Shown here one piece after another: positions 20,107 to 29,706 of a DNA stretch of 64,000 nucleotides. Numbering within the stretch: position 1 is the first letter of the stretch; every line of letters begins with the position of its first letter. The stretch comes from Lepidostoma basale (lineage: Eukaryota; Arthropoda; Insecta; Trichoptera; Lepidostomatidae): the NCBI GenBank assembly GCA_022606425.2, contig JAHDVF020000177.1:1364001-1428000 (forward strand), given 5' to 3'. The notes below the pieces were generated by a model. The model was given only the letters and a program-made list of their open reading frames with translations, was not told the DNA's origin and searched no databases. Both the position numbers and the translations under genes were made by a program.

Positions 20107-20620
20107 TTAAATGGGAAAAAGTTATGATGTACAAAGCGTATGTTAAAAGTCGACTGACATAAATGATTCCCTTTTGGGGGATAGGAAACCAAAAAGACAT
20201 CTCCAGACTCCAAAGACAACAAAATAAAATAATAAAATTAGCATATAACATTGACTACCTTACCCCAACCATACAAGTTTACAGACAAACAAAACAAATG
20301 GACATATCAGACCTGACCAAATATGAGACCTTAAAAATTGTACACAGAGTGACCATGGAAAAGACAACAGACAGCAGCTACAAATTATCTTAAAATTAAG
20401 ACATACACAGACACTGGACCAGGAACTATGACAGATATCACTTACCGAACGCACGAACTAAGACAGAACAATCAAGGATATTGAACAATGGACTGAAACT
20501 TTACAATGAACTATCAAAAGACACAAGGAGTCTCACTACAACTCAATATAAAATATATCTGAAACAATATATAATTAATAGTAAGATCTAAAAAGTATCC
20601 ATGTAACCCAATTGTTTTTT
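20107..20620 (+). pseudogene. LINE-K reverse transcriptase C-terminal fragment
   Basis: Plus strand: MIPFWGIGNQKDISRLQRQQ, NKIIKLAYNIDYLTPTIQVY, RQTKQMDISDLTKYETLKIV, then decay after KLS. The pattern (W-G, LQ-Q-NK, Y-PT, L-V) is that of the thumb region downstream of the catalytic core in Jockey/CR1-type non-LTR elements. One copy only in the window. Confidence 0.6.
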
Positions 20621-20779
20621 TTTTAAATTTAATAAATAAAAATACAAGTGTTGTATATACAAAGTATACAAAAATGAAAAACAGAAATAAAGCTTTATTA
20701 TTTAAGTGACTTGCTCTGCGTCAGCTTTAAAACAAATTTATAGTAGATGATTTTGTAAGAAAATCAATATTAGGAAAGC

Positions 20780-20848
20780 AAGGGGTCTAGACAAAACAGA
20801 AAAGATCGGCACGTGGTCTACGGGAGAAAAAAGTTTGGGGACATCTGT
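20780..20848. mobile_element. hAT-type terminal repeat, one end
   Basis: AAAAAAGTTTGGGGACATCTG at about 20828-20848, read inverted, is CAGATGTCCCCAAAC, a hAT-type terminus. I did not find the other end. 20850-21120 is relatively GC-rich and unrecognised. Confidence 0.35.
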
Positions 20849-21205
20849 TCTAGATGAACAATCGTAGGCTTGTAGGCCGGCGAGCGGTGCGCCGTGCAGT
20901 AGTAATGTTCACGCTCATACCGTTACTGTGTTATTGAGCTCTGAGCTCCGACCCTGACACATAGAGATGGCTAGCTTAGGCCGATGTAGTGGTGGAACAA
21001 CCTTTTGTTGTTCTCAAATCGTTCTGGGCCAGATACGGTTCGGGTACCCGCAGACCACGGACCAAGTAATGCATATCAATGCTTGTACACAATATATATG
21101 ATTTGTTGTCTACTTTATTACCTATACATAACTAATTAACTCACTATCACGCCGTCTCTCTGAATGGGTAGACAGAAAGAATGGACTGCCACACATATTT
21201 CTCTC

Positions 21206-21363
21206 ATCATCAGCCGTCTGTCATCCACTGCTGAATGTAGGTCTCTCCCAAAGCACGCCACCGCCCCCTATCCATTGCCGCTCCCATCCATCCAGGTCCA
21301 GCAATCCTCTTCAGATCGTCGGTCCAGCGGGCAGGGGGACGTCCAACTCTGCGAAATTTGTTA
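21206..21363 (-). pseudogene. RTE-2 3' end, very short copy
   Basis: Minus strand encodes the last residues (GRPPARWTDDLKRIAG, MDGSGNG-frameshift, ALGE). The TGATGA tail abuts the duplication ATATTTCTCTC (21195-21205 and 21364-21374). Confidence 0.75.
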
Positions 21364-21454
21364 ATATTTCTCTCGCTTCCTCAATATTCAAATAGGTATC
21401 GTGTCATGTACGCTCGTCGATTTCTCCGGCTCCTGTGCCACATTTTTTTGCAAA

Positions 21455-21690
21455 AAAAAAACACCCTGAGACGGAACCCAGCCTGCATCACTGGTCCCCT
21501 ATGGGGGGGAAAAGGAAGTGAGGCAGACCTAGAGCTACCTGGAGAAGAGCCCCGAAGGACGAGGTTAAAGCAAACCTCACTTGGGATGATGTTAGGCATC
21601 AGGAATGCGATAGAGTCGGGTGGAGAAGGTTCCTTGAGGCCCTATGCACCACGGAGGTGTAACAGGACAAAAATAAGAAGAAGAGCCCCG
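21455..21690 (+). pseudogene. LINE-L 3' end
   Basis: Plus strand, second frame: WRRAPKDEVKANLTWDDVRH, QECDRVGWRRFLEALCTTEV, stop, then AAAAATAAGAAGAAGAG tail. This resembles the ends of other insect endonuclease-reverse transcriptases (D-D-V, R-x-W-R-x-F-x-E-A-L-C). Single copy, inserted in LINE-A. Confidence 0.6.
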
Positions 21691-21757
21691 TTTTTTACGG
21701 TCTTCCTCTATTTCTAGTTCCATTTACATAGTTAACATATACTATTATTATTATTTT

Positions 21758-21968
21758 GTTCAATCACTCTTTACATTATTACAGCGCGAGCCAAATCGAA
21801 GTAAAGGGTATCATATTGATTCTCATGACATGTGATAGGTAGCTAATCTATCGCCATTTTATTGCGACGTGAATTGAAAGAGAGTGTGACAATAACACTG
21901 CCATCGCCGGGAATCGATCTTTGGTGTAACAATCATACACTTGCAACTCGGTCACTAAGGTCGTTATA
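21758..21968 (-). mobile_element. SINE1, subtype with GCGCGAGCC 3' part
   Basis: Inverted order: ATTATTATTTTGTTCAATCA (ATT-rich tail), CAGCGCGAGCCAAATCGAAG, CTATCGCCATTTTATTGCGA, CCATCGCCGGGAATCGAT (box B), CTCGGTCACTAAGGTCGT. The same subtype is at 56782-57055 and 59281-59525. Confidence 0.7.
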
Positions 21969-21999
21969 TAACTAACTAAGCACCACGCCGTTTCATGGA

Positions 22000-22440
22000 C
22001 CGCCATACTGCTCTGTCCTGACGTACTCTAGCTTACTCCACATTCATTCGTCGTGACATCCACACTCGTAGATTTCTCGGACTTCGATTGTAGCCGTCAA
22101 TTAATAATTAATTATTTTAGTCATGCCATGCTTTTCTTAGCCATCTACGGCTTCTCTTTCCACTCACATTATTTCTATACAACATTTTAACCATTCTTCT
22201 ATTGTCCATTCTTTCGATACGTCCAAACCATCTAAGGGATCCTTTTTTAATTTTTACGTATGATGTAATTATCTGCATTACATTTCTTCCTTATTTTATC
22301 GTTCAATGTTCTATCATATACCATTTTCCCGCACATTCTTATCAGTGATCCAATTTCTTCGACAATCATCCTACTTTCATATTTTTTCATTCTTCTTTTG
22401 CCAGCTACAAGCTTCACTTTCATACATAATTATATAACCT
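22000..22440 (-). pseudogene. LINE-A, old copy
   Basis: Inverted order of tail codons, ATTAATAATTAATTATTTTAGT in place of QINQ, RKRRRW-type tract, RFGRIERMDN, RMCGKMVYDRTLNDKI, ending near MKSEACSWQKKNEKI. There are many indels, and the TTAG tail is almost gone. Confidence 0.6.
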
Positions 22441-22782
22441 TCGATTAATCTGATTTAGTTTTAAACAATTGCTTTCACAACAACATTTCCTATTGAAATA
22501 TAGCATATTCATATTAATTCATTCACCAAAATTTCATTTTAACCGCTATAACATATACAAGGTTATTCTGAACGTAATGTTAAGAGTCGAATGCAATACA
22601 CACTTCATTTAAATATCAAAGAAAAAAATATTCGAAAATTTATACTCAAAACAAAAGAACTACGCAATATTTAAAATGTAAACGTTATTTTATAATAGAA
22701 GTAATGTGAATTATTACCTGATAAATTTGATTTTGTTTTATTCTACAGGAAAAATATACAATTTTTAATATAAATGTAATCG

Positions 22783-23405
22783 ACCTTCGTGGCATAGTGG
22801 CAAGAGCTATGACTGCCACACCGATTGTCCCGGGTTCGATTCACGGCGATGACAGTGTGGCGTCACACAGTCTTTGGTCTGGAGTAGAATTCACGTGATA
22901 ACTAACTAACTAACTTACCATCACGCCGTCTCCCCGGAGGGGTAGGCAAAAAGAATGGAACGCCACACTGTTCTGTCCTGACATGCTTCTCTCGATTCCT
23001 CTACATTCATACATCTTGTCATGCACGCACGTCGATTTCTCCGACTCCTCACGTGTCCGACATTCAATATTTGATTGATTTGATCTGCCACGTTTTCCTC
23101 GGCCTTCCTCTATTTCTAGCTCCGTTCACGCCGTTTACATATACTTTCTTTACCATTCTGTCTTCGCTCATTCTTTCCATGTGTCCAAACCATCTTAATG
23201 ACCCTTTCCTTATTTTGTTCATAACACTTTCATTCGCACCACATTCACTTCTTATACTTGCATTTGTCACTCTATCATATACAGATTTGCCACACATTCG
23301 TCTTAGAGATCTCATTTCTACTGCATTTATTATATTTTCATCCTTTCACGTGATAAAATGGTAATAAATTAGTTACCTATCACATGTCGTGGTAAGCTAG
23401 TTTTA
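22783..23405 (+). mobile_element. SINE1 split by LINE-A
   Basis: 22783-22900 holds the tRNA-like head (GGCATAGTGGCAAGAGC, GGTTCGATTCACGG) to TTCACGTGATA. 23345-23405 repeats TTCACGTGATA and continues AAATGGTAATAAATTAG, CTATCACATGTCG. The LINE-A copy lies exactly between the two duplicated segments. Confidence 0.8.
22901..23344 (-). pseudogene. LINE-A 3' end inserted in SINE1
   Basis: Minus strand: AVEMRSLRRMCGKSVYDRVT, NASIRSECGANESVMNKIRK, GSLRWFGHMERMSEDRMVKK, VYVNGVNGARNRGRPRKTW, a frameshift, then CMNVEESREACQD-like codons, stop and TTAG tail (22901-22915). The 11-bp duplication TTCACGTGATA (22890-22900 and 23345-23355) defines both ends. It is the longest clean copy of the family tail. 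Confidence 0.8.
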
Positions 23406-23524
23406 TATATCACATATAATATAAACAACTATAATATAATCTGATCGCTGGTGTCAGATGCAGCTCTCATGACAAAAAAAAAACAATGTCAAGGTGCCCT
23501 TGAGGTGAGTTATTCAAGAAAACG

Positions 23525-23850
23525 ATATTCTATTGTTTCTACTTCTAACATGATTGATTTGGTCATGGCGTGTCTTTTTTCATTCACACTACTTGTACGT
23601 ATAAATCATTTTAACCATTCTTCCCTCATCCATTCATTACATACGTCCAAACCATCTTAGTGACCCTTTCTTAATTTTATTTATCACGCATTCATCCGCC
23701 TTACATACCTTTCTTACGTCAGCATTAGATGTTCTATCACACATATTTATTCTTATGCACATTCTTCTTAGTAACGTAATTTCTACGACATTTATCCTAC
23801 TTTCATTCTTCTTCTGTCAACTCCAAGTTTCACTTCCATACATAAGGGTC
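23525..23850 (-). pseudogene. LINE-A-like fragment, diverged
   Basis: Minus strand remnants: EVKLGVDRRRMKVG, NVVEITLLRRMCIRI, DRTSNADVRKVCKADECVIN, KIKKGSLRWFGRM. The start and end are missing. Confidence 0.55.
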
Positions 23851-23969
23851 AGCACTAGAACTTCGTGTGTGCATTGACATCTTTGCTTCAGTCAATATGT
23901 TTCTTATTTAATGCTAAGGCATTAGCACTATGGAATTCCATAGTAATGTAGTTAGGACATTAAAAATAA

Positions 23970-24125
23970 CTTTGTTTGATCCACTAATTATTAAAAAATA
24001 TTTAAAAACACCACTTGTTTCGGAGGGTACCTCCATCTTCAGGTGTAAAAATATAATAAAAACTATAACTCCGAAACATGTTGTGTTTTTTTAAAAATAT
24101 TTTTTAATAATTAGTGGATTAAACT
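23970..24125. mobile_element. Foldback unit with hammerhead (family d)
   Basis: Inverted arms ATCCACTAATTATTAAAAAA (23975-23998) and TTTTTTAATAATTAGTGGAT (24101-24120) enclose a left hammerhead on the minus strand and a reduced right arm (ACTCCGAAACATGTTGTG). The end module GCATTAGCACTATGGAATTC is at 23928-23947. Confidence 0.65.
24008..24046 (-). ncRNA. Hammerhead ribozyme-like motif, best match
   Basis: Minus strand: ACAC (helix I), CTGAAGA, T, GGAGG-TAC-CCTCC (perfect 5-bp helix II), GAAAC, AAGTG, GTGT (helix I, 4 of 4 pairs). Every catalytic core base is standard. Two departures: one extra unpaired T after A9, and G at the cleavage position 17 where only A, C or U is cleaved. The opposite arm (24077-24088, ACATGTTGTG) has U there. 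Confidence 0.65.
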
Positions 24126-24317
24126 CATTAATTTTCAATTTCCTAAGTATATTAATATATTTATATTTGCAGTAATGATTTTGAATGCACCATTTGTTTT
24201 GTATCCTCCTTTCTTTCGATATCTTTCTCCATTTTCACATGTCTTGTAAACATGCTTCCCAGATAAATTATTTAATTATTTTTAATAAATTGTCTTATAT
24301 GTAGTTATCATATTATA

Positions 24318-24690
24318 ATGTGTCGAATGAAAATATAAGAAGTGAATGCGGTGCGAATGATGGTGTTATGAACAAAATAATGAAAGGATCATTAAGATGG
24401 TTTGGACACTTGGAAATAATGAAAGAATGGTAAAACAATAATATGTTAACGATGTAAATGTAACCAGAAACCGAGGAAGACCGAGGAAAACGTGGCACGA
24501 TCAAATAAATCAAATATTGAATGTCGGCCATGTGAGGAGTCAGAGAAATGGACGCGCGTGCATGACACGATGTATGAATGTTGAGGAAGCGAGAGAAATA
24601 TGTCGAGAAAGAAAAGTGTGGCAGTCCATTCTTTCTGCCTACCCCTTCGGAGAGGCGGCGTGATGGTTAGTTAGTTAGTTTGTTAGTTCA
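24318..24690 (+). pseudogene. LINE-A 3' end
   Basis: Plus strand: VSNENIRSECGANDGVMNKI, MKGSLRWFGHLEIMKE, frameshifts, then NRGRPRKTWHDQINQILNVG, HVRSQRNGRACMTRCMNVEE, AREICRERKVWQSILSAYPF, GEAA, stop and TTAG tail (24666-24686). Confidence 0.75.
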
Positions 24691-24902
24691 TATTATCTTC
24701 TTTCTTGTTCACTATCATATTTTTGTACCAGTGTATTATTTTAATCACGCGTATAGGAAGAATAAATAAATACGATTGTAGAAGAACCATTTTCCTTACT
24801 ATTTTTCCTGTTTCTGACGATTTATGCAGTTGGTTGCACCTTTACCACGCGAGAAAGCAGCAGCACCATCATGAAAAATCTACATAAATACATGTTCATA
24901 CC

Positions 24903-25353
24903 ATCATCATCATCATCCTAAGCTCGACAGCCCTGGGTGGGCTTTGGCTGAATCCAGGAGCTTCCTCCATTCTTGTCTGTTTGATGCCCTTATTCTCCAA
25001 TTTCTCACTTGCAACACCGATGCATCCGTGTTGACACTGTCCATCCATCGCATTTTGGGCCTTCCTGGTCTTCTACGTCCCTGTGGTACTGAGAGCGTGA
25101 GGCGTTTTGTAGGGTTGTCGTCGTTCATTCTGATTATGTGACCAGCCCATCTCAAGCGCCCTACTTTGATGGATCTGATCACATCGGGCTCTTTATAGAT
25201 ATCATATAGCTCTCGGTTATATCGACGACGCCAACCATTGTGGTCTCTCACTGGGCCATATGTTGTCCTAAGAACCCTTCTTTCAAATGCTGCGATGGAC
25301 CTTTCAGTGTGTTTTGTCATCACCCAGGTTTCAGAGGCATATGTGAGGACTGG
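24903..25353 (-). pseudogene. RTE-1 3' fragment with a 38-bp duplication
   Basis: Minus strand codes TKHTERSIAAFERRVLRTTY, GPVRDHNGWRRRYNRELYDI, YKEPDVIRSIKVGRLRWAGH, and on to GLSSLG, nearly identical to the last 130 residues of the 9797-12793 frame. The tail is the inverted TGA repeat at 24903-24917. Identical 38-bp flanks lie at 24865-24902 and 25354-25391. High identity implies a recent insertion. Confidence 0.85.
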
Positions 25354-25479
25354 ACCATCATGAAAAATCTACATAAATACATGTTCATACCAAGTCAGAG
25401 ATTTATTGTTGACCATAGAGCAGCACGACGTTGTTGAATGATTTTTTGTATACTTTACACCCTAGGTTCTCACCTAAGG

Positions 25480-25720
25480 TGCGTTTGGGTGAAATAAAAT
25501 ACGGCGCGTATAAGTGGACAAAACATACCTACACTTGGTCATTTCTGATCATGCCAGCGGAGTCATTTGCAACGCAACGAATTAAATCGCTATAACTAGC
25601 GCGAAAATTATAAATATTATTTTATTCGTAGACGGCTCAAACACGCTAAAAACATCGTTTTATAATAGATTTTTTTTAAGGAAACCTGGCTTTTCGGCTT
25701 GTATGTAAGTACCGCCACTG
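25480..25720. mobile_element. hAT3 MITE, right part
   Basis: GTGAAATAAAATACGGCGCG, GCGGAGTCATTT, GTAGACGGCTCAA, GGCTTTTCGGCTTGTATG and the terminus ACCGCCACTG match 63270-63737. I could not find the left end. Confidence 0.55.
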
Positions 25721-25924
25721 AATATAACTCACATGTATGTCGGCAGAGTGGAGTCAATTTAGTACAAATAAACACTTCGCTGTCCTCGCTCCATATAATA
25801 TTATATATTCAATCCGATTCCAGAGAGTTTTAATTCATTGATAATGGCAAGGAATTCAAATATGCTCATTGTTAATCATTGTTGACATCTTGTGTTGTAT
25901 ATGTTTACCAGATAGACATAAAAT

Positions 25925-26098
25925 ATCGGGTGGTGGTCTAGGGGATAGAACGCTTGGCTTCTGATCAAGGGGACATGGGTTCGAGCCTGGACACGACCAA
26001 ATTCCTTCTTCATAATAATGAGCTATTTTCTACTCACATTGAAGATTGTAAAATAAATTCCAATGTCATTGATTAAAATCTTTGGGGTTAGTCTTTAA
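25925..26098 (+). mobile_element. SINE2 (tRNA-derived)
   Basis: The head GGTGGTCTAGGGGATAGAAC (box A-like) and GGGTTCGAGCCTGG (box B-like) are spaced as in a tRNA gene. The body is CTTCATAATAATGAGCTATT and the end CTTTGGGGTTAGTCTTT plus A-run. Other pieces: 1-38, 37078-37152, 41322-41850. Confidence 0.65.
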
Positions 26099-26169
26099 AA
26101 AAAAACTATAAAATTTAGTTAAATCAATGATTTCTTGTATATTAATGAAACTATAATATTAATGTTGTT

Positions 26170-26845
26170 ATTTAACTAACTAACTGTCACGCCGTCTCCC
26201 CAGGGGGATAGGCAGAAATAATGGAACGCCACACTGTTCTGTCCTGACATACTTCTCTCGATTCCTCTACATTCAGACATATTGTCATGCACGCACGTCG
26301 ATTTCTCCGACTCCTCAGAGCCCGTTCCCACTTGTCGGGTGTCGGGTCCGGTTTTTAATCGGATGTTCCAGTGGCAGAACATTTTATATGAAGCTATTCA
26401 CACTTGCCGGCAAAAAATCGGGTTCCGGCAAGTGTGAATAGCTCCATATAAAATGTTCTGCCACTGGAACATCCGATTAAAAACCGGACCCGACACCCGA
26501 CAAGTGGGAACGGGCTCTCACGTGACCGACATTTAATATTTGATTGATTTGATCGTGCCACGTTTTCCTCGGCCTTCCTCTATTTCTAGCTCCGTTCACG
26601 CCGTTTACATATACCTTCTTTACCATTCTGTCTTCACTCATTCTTTCCATTTGTCCAAACCATCATAATGACCCTTTCATTATTTTGTTCATAACACTTT
26701 CATTCGCACCACATTCACTTCGTGTACTTGCATTTGACACTCTATCATTTACAGATTTGCTACACATTCGTCTTAGAAATCTCATTTCTACTGCATTTAT
26801 TCTACTTTCATCCTTCTTTTGAGAGTTCCATGCTTGTTGTTATTC
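26170..26845 (-). pseudogene. LINE-A split by a palindromic MITE
   Basis: Minus strand: KMKVE, NAVEMRFLRRMCSKSVNDRV, SNASTRSECGANESVMNKIM, KGS, frameshift, RYMWKMSEDRMVKK, GARNRGRPRKTWHDQINQIL, then after the MITE RSRRNRRACMTICLNVEESR, EVCQDRTVW, stop and tail. Original CTCCTCACGTGA became CTCCTCA-MITE-TCACGTGA. Confidence 0.75.
26318..26517. mobile_element. 200-bp near-perfect palindromic MITE
   Basis: Arms of about 93 bp begin GAGCCCGTTCCCACTTGTCG and pair with a single visible difference (A or G near 26390, ATATGAAGCT against ATATGGAGCT inverted). The loop is about CAAAAAATCGGGTT. The 3-bp flanks TCA are at 26315-26317 and 26518-26520. No coding capacity. Confidence 0.85.
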
Positions 26846-26881
26846 TTGGCTTTTGTCAATTCGATGTGTTGTTATTTTATT

Positions 26882-26985
26882 GATAAAAACGTCCGTCTTG
26901 TAGGAGTTTAATAATATTTTTGATGGAATAACATGTTTCGCCATTCTAAAGTATTAAGATTTTTTTAGACATTTGATAATGCCTT
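26882..26985. mobile_element. FB2 left half
   Basis: ACGTCCGTCTTGTAGGAGTT, AACATGTTTCGCCATTCTAA, and ATTTGATAATGCCTTATTGA. It passes directly into LINE-B codons at 26986. Confidence 0.55.
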
Positions 26986-27182
26986 ATTGACGATAGCAGG
27001 CAATACACTGAGAGATCGCGTGAGAAACACCGGAATAAGCGAGATATGTGAGGTTGAGGAGATAAGATGGAGTAGACAGCGAAAAAGGGACTGATGAGTC
27101 ATGTTCAAAGAATGGACACCACCAGGCTCCCCTATATTGCACCATATAATCAGCTTGTTTAAAACAGTGTGGCCCGCCTTTT
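26986..27182 (+). pseudogene. LINE-B fragment plus MITE end
   Basis: Plus strand: IAGNTLRDRVRNTGISEICE, VEEIRWSRQRKRD, stop, then frameshifted HVQRMDTTRLPYIAPYNQ. From 27150 it becomes AGCTTGTTTAAAACAGTGTG, GCCCGCCTTTTA, the right terminus of the MITE at 57656-57919. Confidence 0.6.
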
Positions 27183-27189
27183 ATGGTCG

Positions 27190-27539
27190 AAGCCAAACCA
27201 AAATGGAAATAAACTAAATGTAAACTATAAAGAAATTTTTAATTATTGTATATTTGTTCATGAAACGTTTAATTAATTTTTTTTCGAATTAATAACCTTG
27301 TGAGATTGCAATGTCAATCTAATTTAACTGTATTTTCATTAATATTATTAAATAATTATCGCGATGACCTACTCTGCCTAGCGTGGCAAACCACTTTTCA
27401 TTGCCGCTATCCGGAGGAGAAGGCAGAGATGATATATTGCCACACAGTTATATTGTAATATATCTAACTAAAATATGAGTTTCTTATTGTTCCATCGTAA
27501 AAAAGTGGCAGTAAATAATAGCGTTCTAGCGCCAATCGA
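27190..27539. other. Mostly unrecognised; possible LINE-A tail relic
   Basis: 27390-27450 (CGCTATCCGGAGGAGAAGGC, AGAGATGATATATTGCCACA) may be a very old LINE-A end. The rest is AT-rich without features. Confidence 0.35.
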
Positions 27540-28030
27540 ATTATATAGACCTAAAACTGAGAATACTCCTCATCAAGACCTATGTATGGAGTATCTTGAT
27601 GTACGGCTGCCAGACATGGTGCCTATCCGAAAGAGCCAAACGGAGACTAGAGACTTTTGAGATGTGGTCCTATAGAATATTAGGAATTTCCTAGAGAGAT
27701 TACATTACAAATGAATCGAAAAGAATCGAAGGAGGAAGGCACCTGCTCAGGACCTTGTCCGAAAGGCGTGCAAGATGGATCGGCCATGTAATACGACAAG
27801 AAGGCCTCTTGCATGCCATAATGGAGGGTATGACCGAGGGGACAAACTCTAGATGACGCCCACGCCGAAAGTACCTAGAGGACCTGTTGGTGGACGTACG
27901 CTGCTCATCATATGCAGATTTAAAAAGAGCCGCACAAGACAGGGAAGAATGGAAGAGAAGAATAGAGGAAATTGCTGCAAACCAATCCAAAGATTGAAAC
28001 CAGGGAGAGAGAGAGTGCAAACCCTTATGC
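27540..28030 (+). pseudogene. LINE-E 3' end
   Basis: Plus strand with frameshifts: YRPKTENTPHQDLCMEYLDV, RLPDMVPIR, RRHLLRTLSERRARWIGHVI, RQEGLLHAIMEGMTEGTNS, a stop, then RRKYLEDLLVDVRCSSYADL, KRAAQDREEWKRRIEEIAAN, QSKD, stop. It gives the uninterrupted order for the split copy at 7477-8400. Confidence 0.7.
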
Positions 28031-28065
28031 AAGGAATTGAAGCTTGGAGCTGGCAATAGAAGAAT

Positions 28066-28143
28066 TACTAACCAACTGACCACCACGCCGTTTTCCCGGA
28101 GGGGTAGGCAGGGGATGGACCGCCACACTGTTCTATCCTGAAT
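28066..28143 (-). pseudogene. LINE-A tail fragment
   Basis: ACTAACCAACTGACCACCAC, CGTTTTCCCGGAGGGGTAGG and CGCCACACTGTTCTATCCTG, the last 25 or so codons inverted. Confidence 0.65.
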
Positions 28144-28144
28144 T

Positions 28145-29212
28145 TCTTACGATTTTTGTACCTCAAAGAAAACGGTTATTACCCCTGGCTGTACCCAACT
28201 GATTTCTTAATATAAAAATATTTTTTTAAACTGGTCGCATCGATAACTAGAGCAATCATCAACCGATTTTCAACTTTTTTAGTTGGTTTTATTCGTCTTT
28301 GCAATGGATTTTGAAAAAAAAAATCAAAATTTGTATTTACTATTTTTTAAGACTGTTAGAATACAGTAAAGGGCAAAAAAAAATTGAAAAATTTTCAATC
28401 GGTCGCCATTTTGTGAAAAATCAAAATAAAAAAATCGGCTACGTACAACGATAACTACATTTATATAAATTATGAAGAAATCTGATTTTTTTTCTTCAGA
28501 TAATCACTTTTCGAGAAATCGATGCGAGCTTGGAGATAGAATTTTTTTTAAGACTTACAGCAACGCTGATAACTTTGTTAATATTTAATATTTTTCAATA
28601 AAAAAAATTTCGAACTATACTGAATGTACATTTAATAAAATAAAAAAACCGCGATCCCCATATTCCTTAATTATCCTGGTCAAATAAAATCCTGAAAATG
28701 ACTTATTTTTTCGGCCGTCATAGTGGCTATCTCCTTTAAGAATGCTAAGAGAATAAAGAGTTCAAAAATTAAAGAGCAGATAAAAATAACCCGAAATACT
28801 TAACAAACAATCGTAAATTTGGGTCAATAATCAAAATTAAGTCGGATGGTCACGGACACACAAACAACTTAATTAATAGGTACGATTCCAGCGGCAGTCC
28901 TCTTAACTACGGAGACGTCATACCTAAAATCTAGAAAGCATCTTGTTTAGAGGAGTAACTTCACCTATTTATTTTAAACATTGTTATTTACGTGATTATA
29001 TAGATTAAAACATCTTATGACGTTTTCAAGAATAAAATAACATGTTTTTACATTTGCCATATCTAGAAATTAATCAGAGTTACATAAAATGTTTTTTATT
29101 TTTGTTTAAATAAAGCGATTATCAAATATTGATAAATTAAATCTCCATCTTCTTCTTCTTGTGCCAGTGCGAAGATTAGTTTTGTATAGATGCAATATGG
29201 TGTGAGGAGAGT
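28145..29212. other. No feature recognised
   Basis: About 1 kb of AT-rich sequence with A-runs. I see no inverted-repeat ends, tRNA or conserved protein fragment. Confidence 0.5.
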
Positions 29213-29490
29213 GGGATAGGGTGCGAGATAGGGTGAGGAACACGGCCATCTGCGAGATCTGTAAGGTGGAGGATGTCGTGAGATGGGGCAGACAACGCAG
29301 AAGATACTGGAATGCGCTAATGCAGATCCCACCAGAATCCCACACGCCGTGGCGCATCAGATTCCTGCTGGCTACCGTCCCCCCGGAAGACCGCCGAAGA
29401 GATGGAGAGATAGTTGGGAGTCAATCTCCCAAGAGAGGCCAGCCTGATTTCAGGAACAGACCAAAGGTCTATAAGAAGAAGAAGAAGAAA
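29213..29490 (+). pseudogene. LINE-B 3' end
   Basis: Plus strand: VRNTAICEICKVEDVVRWGR, QRRRYWNALMQIPPESHTPW, then, in another frame, GYRPPGRPPKRWRDSWESIS, QERPA, and the tail AAGAAGAAGAAGAAAGAA. The usual H-V-E-R-M is altered. Confidence 0.65.
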
Positions 29491-29706
29491 GAATAAGCAA
29501 TATTGTGTTCTTGTACCGACCTTTTTTGTATAGAAGTGAATCATGGAACTGGCAAAAGACGGATGAAGGTATAAATAATTGCAGTAGAATTTAGATTTCT
29601 TAGAAGATTGTGTGGAAAAACTGTGTATGATAGAGTATCGAATGAAAATATAATAAGTGAATGCAGTGCGAATGGAAGTGTTATGAACAAAATAATGAAA
29701 GGATCA

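Larger units (their letters stand above)
19985..20700. mobile_element. Hammerhead foldback unit split by LINE-K
   Basis: 19985-20105 matches 1225-1300 (CGCCATACTTTGTGTT) and 1757-1830. 20625-20700 matches the outer end near 1840-1880 (AAGTGTTxTATATACAAAG). LINE-K lies between. Confidence 0.55.
21129..21740 (-). pseudogene. LINE-A 3' end, split twice
   Basis: LINE-A pieces at 21129-21205, 21364-21440 and 21700-21740 are colinear (tail, VWQSI, CMNIEEAREI, then GNRGRP and VNYVN). RTE-2 (21206-21363) and LINE-L (21455-21690) separate them. Confidence 0.65.

Noticed and set aside
24903..25141. Plus-strand 65-residue frame
   Set aside because: It is the antisense of the RTE-1 C-terminus; the identical frame appears antisense at 12565-12762.
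25925..25996. A true tRNA gene at the SINE2 head
   Set aside because: It continues into a repeated body with an A-rich tail, and the anticodon arm does not pair well.
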